A stretch of DNA of 8,671 nucleotides from NCBI GenBank assembly GCA_031276435.1, contig JAISNB010000019.1, positions 1 through 8,671 on the forward strand, read 5' to 3'. How positions within the stretch are numbered: the first letter of the stretch is position 1; every line of letters starts with the position of its first letter. This DNA is from Burkholderiaceae bacterium. Its GTDB lineage: Bacteria > Pseudomonadota > Gammaproteobacteria > Burkholderiales > Burkholderiaceae_C. The position numbers were made by a program, and so were the translations under genes. Shown piece by piece: positions 6,443-8,671 of the stretch. Below the pieces are notes generated by a model. That model did not search any database, was not told the DNA's origin, and saw nothing but the letters and a program-made list of their open reading frames with translations.

Positions 6443-8671
6443 CCGCCCCCGCGCACACCGGCGGCAACCCTGGCCTGCGTCGCGGCCACCGCGCCGCGCC
6501 AGCACCCTGGCTGGATGGCAGCGGCCCGGGCACTGCTGCTGACGCTGCTGGCGCTGGCTTCTTTTGGAATGACACCGCAGGCGCGGGCACAACCGCCCTC
6601 ATTTGCGCAAGTCAAAGCCGGTTTCACGTCGTCCGAGGCGCTGCTGCTCGACCGCCACGGCCAAACCCTGCAACGGCTGCGCGTCGATCCGCAACTGCGC
6701 CGGGGCGCGTGGATTGCGCTGCCAGACATCTCCCCCGCCTTGCGGCAAGCCATCGTGCTGTCCGAGGACAAACGCTTCTACGAACACAGCGGCGTGGACT
6801 GGCGCGCCGTCAGCGCCGCCGCCTGGAGCAACCTGTGGAACACGCGCACGCGCGGCGCGTCCACCCTGACCATGCAACTGGCGGGCCTGCTCGATGAGGA
6901 CTTGCGCCAGCGTGGCGGCGCGGGCCGCAGCGTCACGCAAAAAATCGGCCAGGCCGTCAGCGCCAGGCAACTGGAAGGTCACTGGCGCAAAAGCCAGATT
7001 CTGGAAGCCTACCTCAACCTCGTGCCCTTTCGCGGCGAACTCGCTGGCATCGACGCCCTCTCGCGCACGCTGTTCGGCAAAGCCGCCCATGGCCTCAACG
7101 ACGAAGAAAGCGCCATCGCCGCCGCCCTGGTGCGCGCGCCCAACGCGGCGGCGGCGCGCGTCAGTGCCCGCGCCTGTGGCGTACTGCGCAGCATGCGCGG
7201 CAAAACCGCGGACTGCGCCGCCATCGACCTGCAAACTGCCGCCGCCCTGGCGCGCCGCGCCTGGCCGAGCGCCGAAGGCATTGCCCCGCACCTGGCGCGC
7301 AAACTGCTGGCGGGCCAAAGCGGCGGCGCGCGCGTGCAAAGCACACTGCAAGCCAACCTGCAACGCTTTGCCCTGCAAACCCTGCAACAACACGTGCGCG
7401 AGTTGCAAACCCAAAACGTCCACGACGGCGCGGTACTGGTGCTGGACAACGCCAGCGGCCAGATACTGGCCTGGGTCGGCTCCACCGGCGACGCGCTCAG
7501 CGGCGCGGCGCAAGTCGACGCCGTCACCGCGCGCCGCCAGCCCGGCAGCACCCTCAAACCCTTCCTGTATGCCCAGGCGCTGGCCGAAAAACGCCTGACC
7601 GCCGCATCCCTGCTCCACGACTCGCCCGCGCACCTGCAAACCGGCAGCGGCCTGTACATCCCGCAAAACTTCGATCTCCAATACAAAGGCTGGGTCAGCA
7701 CGCGCGCGGCGCTGGCCGCCTCGCTCAACATACCGGCGGTGCGCACCGCCGCCATGGTCACGCCCGAAGCGCTGGCGCGCCAACTCAACGCGCTCGGCCT
7801 CAACCTCAGGGAAAGCGGCAACTACTACAGCTACAGCCTGGCCCTTGGCAGCGCCGAAGTCACGCTGCTCGACCTCACCAACGCCTACCGCGCCCTCGCC
7901 AACCAGGGCCTCTACAGCCCTCCGGTCTTCACGCCCGGCGGCAAACCGGCGGCGGCCAGCGCGCGCGCCATCGACGCCGCGGCCGCTTTCATCGTTGGCG
8001 ACATCCTGGCCGACCCCATCGCCCGCGCCCCCACCTTTGACACCGGCTCCGTCCTTGCCACCCGCTTCTGGAGCGCCGTCAAAACCGGAACCAGCAAAGA
8101 CATGCGCGACAACTGGGCCATCGGCTGGTCGCAACACTACACCGTCGGCGTCTGGGTCGGCAACGCCAGTGGCGCGGCCATGTGGGACGTCAGCGGCGCC
8201 AGCGGCGCGGCCCCCGTATGGGCGGCCATCATGCGCTACCTGCATGGCAACAAAAGCGACGGCAGCGACGGCGGCGCAACAGCCTCGCGCGCGCCCAAAG
8301 CGCCACCGGGCGTCACCAAAACCCCCGTGCGCTTTGAAGGCGTGGCCGAAGCCGCGCGTGACGAATGGTTTATCAGCGGCACCGCGCAGCGCGTCTTTGC
8401 CCTCAGCGCCGCAACACCCGCCAACGCCAGCAACCCTGGTGGTGGCGTGGCCACGCGCATCACTGCGCCGCAAAACGAAACCATCATCGCCCTCGACCCC
8501 GACATCCCTCCACGCCACCAGCGCCTGTGGTTTACCGCCGCGCCCGGCAGCGCCCGTGGCGCCGCGCTGCGCTGGACCATCGGCCAGCGCGAAATCGGGC
8601 GCGGCCCCCAAATCGCCTGGCCGCCATGGCCCGGACGCCACAGCATCCAACTGCGCGATGCCAAAGGCCAG
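6440..8671 (+). CDS. pbpC: Penicillin-binding protein 1C, bifunctional glycosyltransferase/transpeptidase (3' end outside window)
   Basis: 744 codons are open to the window edge. The C-terminal text ...GRHSIQLRDAKGQ is near the usual end of the family (E. coli PbpC is 770 residues), so only a short tail is missing. The N-terminus has a hydrophobic segment (about 27-44) followed by ARA-Q, like a signal peptidase I site. The GT51 domain (about 75-260) polymerises lipid II. It has the catalytic E109 in SEDKRFYEHSG, the STLTMQ motif at 141-146, and a second Glu at E179 in ARQLEGH. The transpeptidase domain (about 328-600), which cross-links or binds stem peptides, has S370-T-L-K373, S428-L-N430 and K548-T-G-T551, so all three catalytic motifs are intact. 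The last 100 or so residues match the PbpC-specific C-terminal beta domain (BiPBP_C). C246 and C259 could form a disulfide. An alternative start is M26 (ATG at 6515). I chose 6440 for its overlap with the BAM stop. Inferred role: cell-wall repair alongside the BAM. Confidence 0.95.
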   Translation, partial: MPPPRTPAATLACVAATAPRQHPGWMAAARALLLTLLALASFGMTPQARAQPPSFAQVKAGFTSSEALLLDRHGQTLQRLRVDPQLRRGAWIALPDISPALRQAIVLSEDKRFYEHSGVDWRAVSAAAWSNLWNTRTRGASTLTMQLAGLLDEDLRQRGGAGRSVTQKIGQAVSARQLEGHWRKSQILEAYLNLVPFRGELAGIDALSRTLFGKAAHGLNDEESAIAAALVRAPNAAAARVSARACGVLRSMRGKTADCAAIDLQTAAALARRAWPSAEGIAPHLARKLLAGQSGGARVQSTLQANLQRFALQTLQQHVRELQTQNVHDGAVLVLDNASGQILAWVGSTGDALSGAAQVDAVTARRQPGSTLKPFLYAQALAEKRLTAASLLHDSPAHLQTGSGLYIPQNFDLQYKGWVSTRAALAASLNIPAVRTAAMVTPEALARQLNALGLNLRESGNYYSYSLALGSAEVTLLDLTNAYRALANQGLYSPPVFTPGGKPAAASARAIDAAAAFIVGDILADPIARAPTFDTGSVLATRFWSAVKTGTSKDMRDNWAIGWSQHYTVGVWVGNASGAAMWDVSGASGAAPVWAAIMRYLHGNKSDGSDGGATASRAPKAPPGVTKTPVRFEGVAEAARDEWFISGTAQRVFALSAATPANASNPGGGVATRITAPQNETIIALDPDIPPRHQRLWFTAAPGSARGAALRWTIGQREIGRGPQIAWPPWPGRHSIQLRDAKGQ

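Noticed and set aside
6599..8650. A 683-codon minus strand open frame opposite pbpC
   Set aside because: The + strand frame carries all GT51 and transpeptidase motifs. The minus strand text is low-complexity Ala/Gly/Arg and is a codon-bias shadow.
6440..8671. Possible truncation or pseudogene status of pbpC because no stop codon is seen
   Set aside because: The frame is simply cut by the window edge. All catalytic motifs are intact and the C-terminal domain is nearly complete.

Overview
The window is GC-rich DNA with heavy G/C third-position codon use. Together with the gene pair it carries, this suggests a betaproteobacterium, probably Burkholderiales (a Comamonadaceae-like genome). That placement is by eye and is an inference. 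Nearly all of the window is two genes on the + strand, and I see no mobile element, CRISPR array, tRNA or rRNA.

Layout: positions 3-56 hold what looks like the last 17 codons of an unidentified + strand gene. Positions 57-434 are a non-coding stretch with two small GC-rich hairpins (168-189 and 194-212), ending in a good Shine-Dalgarno (419-425). Positions 435-6440 encode a 2001-residue bacterial alpha-2-macroglobulin (BAM) with a GTG start, a signal peptide, MG domains, a bait-like segment, an intact CLEQ thioester and a C-terminal MG domain. Positions 6440-8671 encode penicillin-binding protein 1C (PbpC), starting in a TGATG overlap with the BAM stop codon and still open at the window edge, probably only some ten residues short of its end.

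The two genes form the recognised BAM-PbpC pair, as with yfhM-pbpC in E. coli. In the current model the BAM sits in the periplasm as a protease trap: an attacking protease cuts the bait, and the thioester then couples to it covalently. PbpC is a glycosyltransferase/transpeptidase thought to repair peptidoglycan after envelope damage. The one-base overlap, and the lack of a strong ribosome binding site for pbpC, suggest an operon with translational coupling.

I do not see a wholly new system. The points worth a second look are departures from the E. coli pair. The BAM is about 350 residues longer than E. coli YfhM and appears to lack a lipobox. It has exactly five close cysteine pairs plus the lone thioester cysteine, an aromatic-rich loop, and an Ala/Pro/Ser-rich insertion near the C-terminus. 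PbpC has what looks like a cleavable signal peptide.
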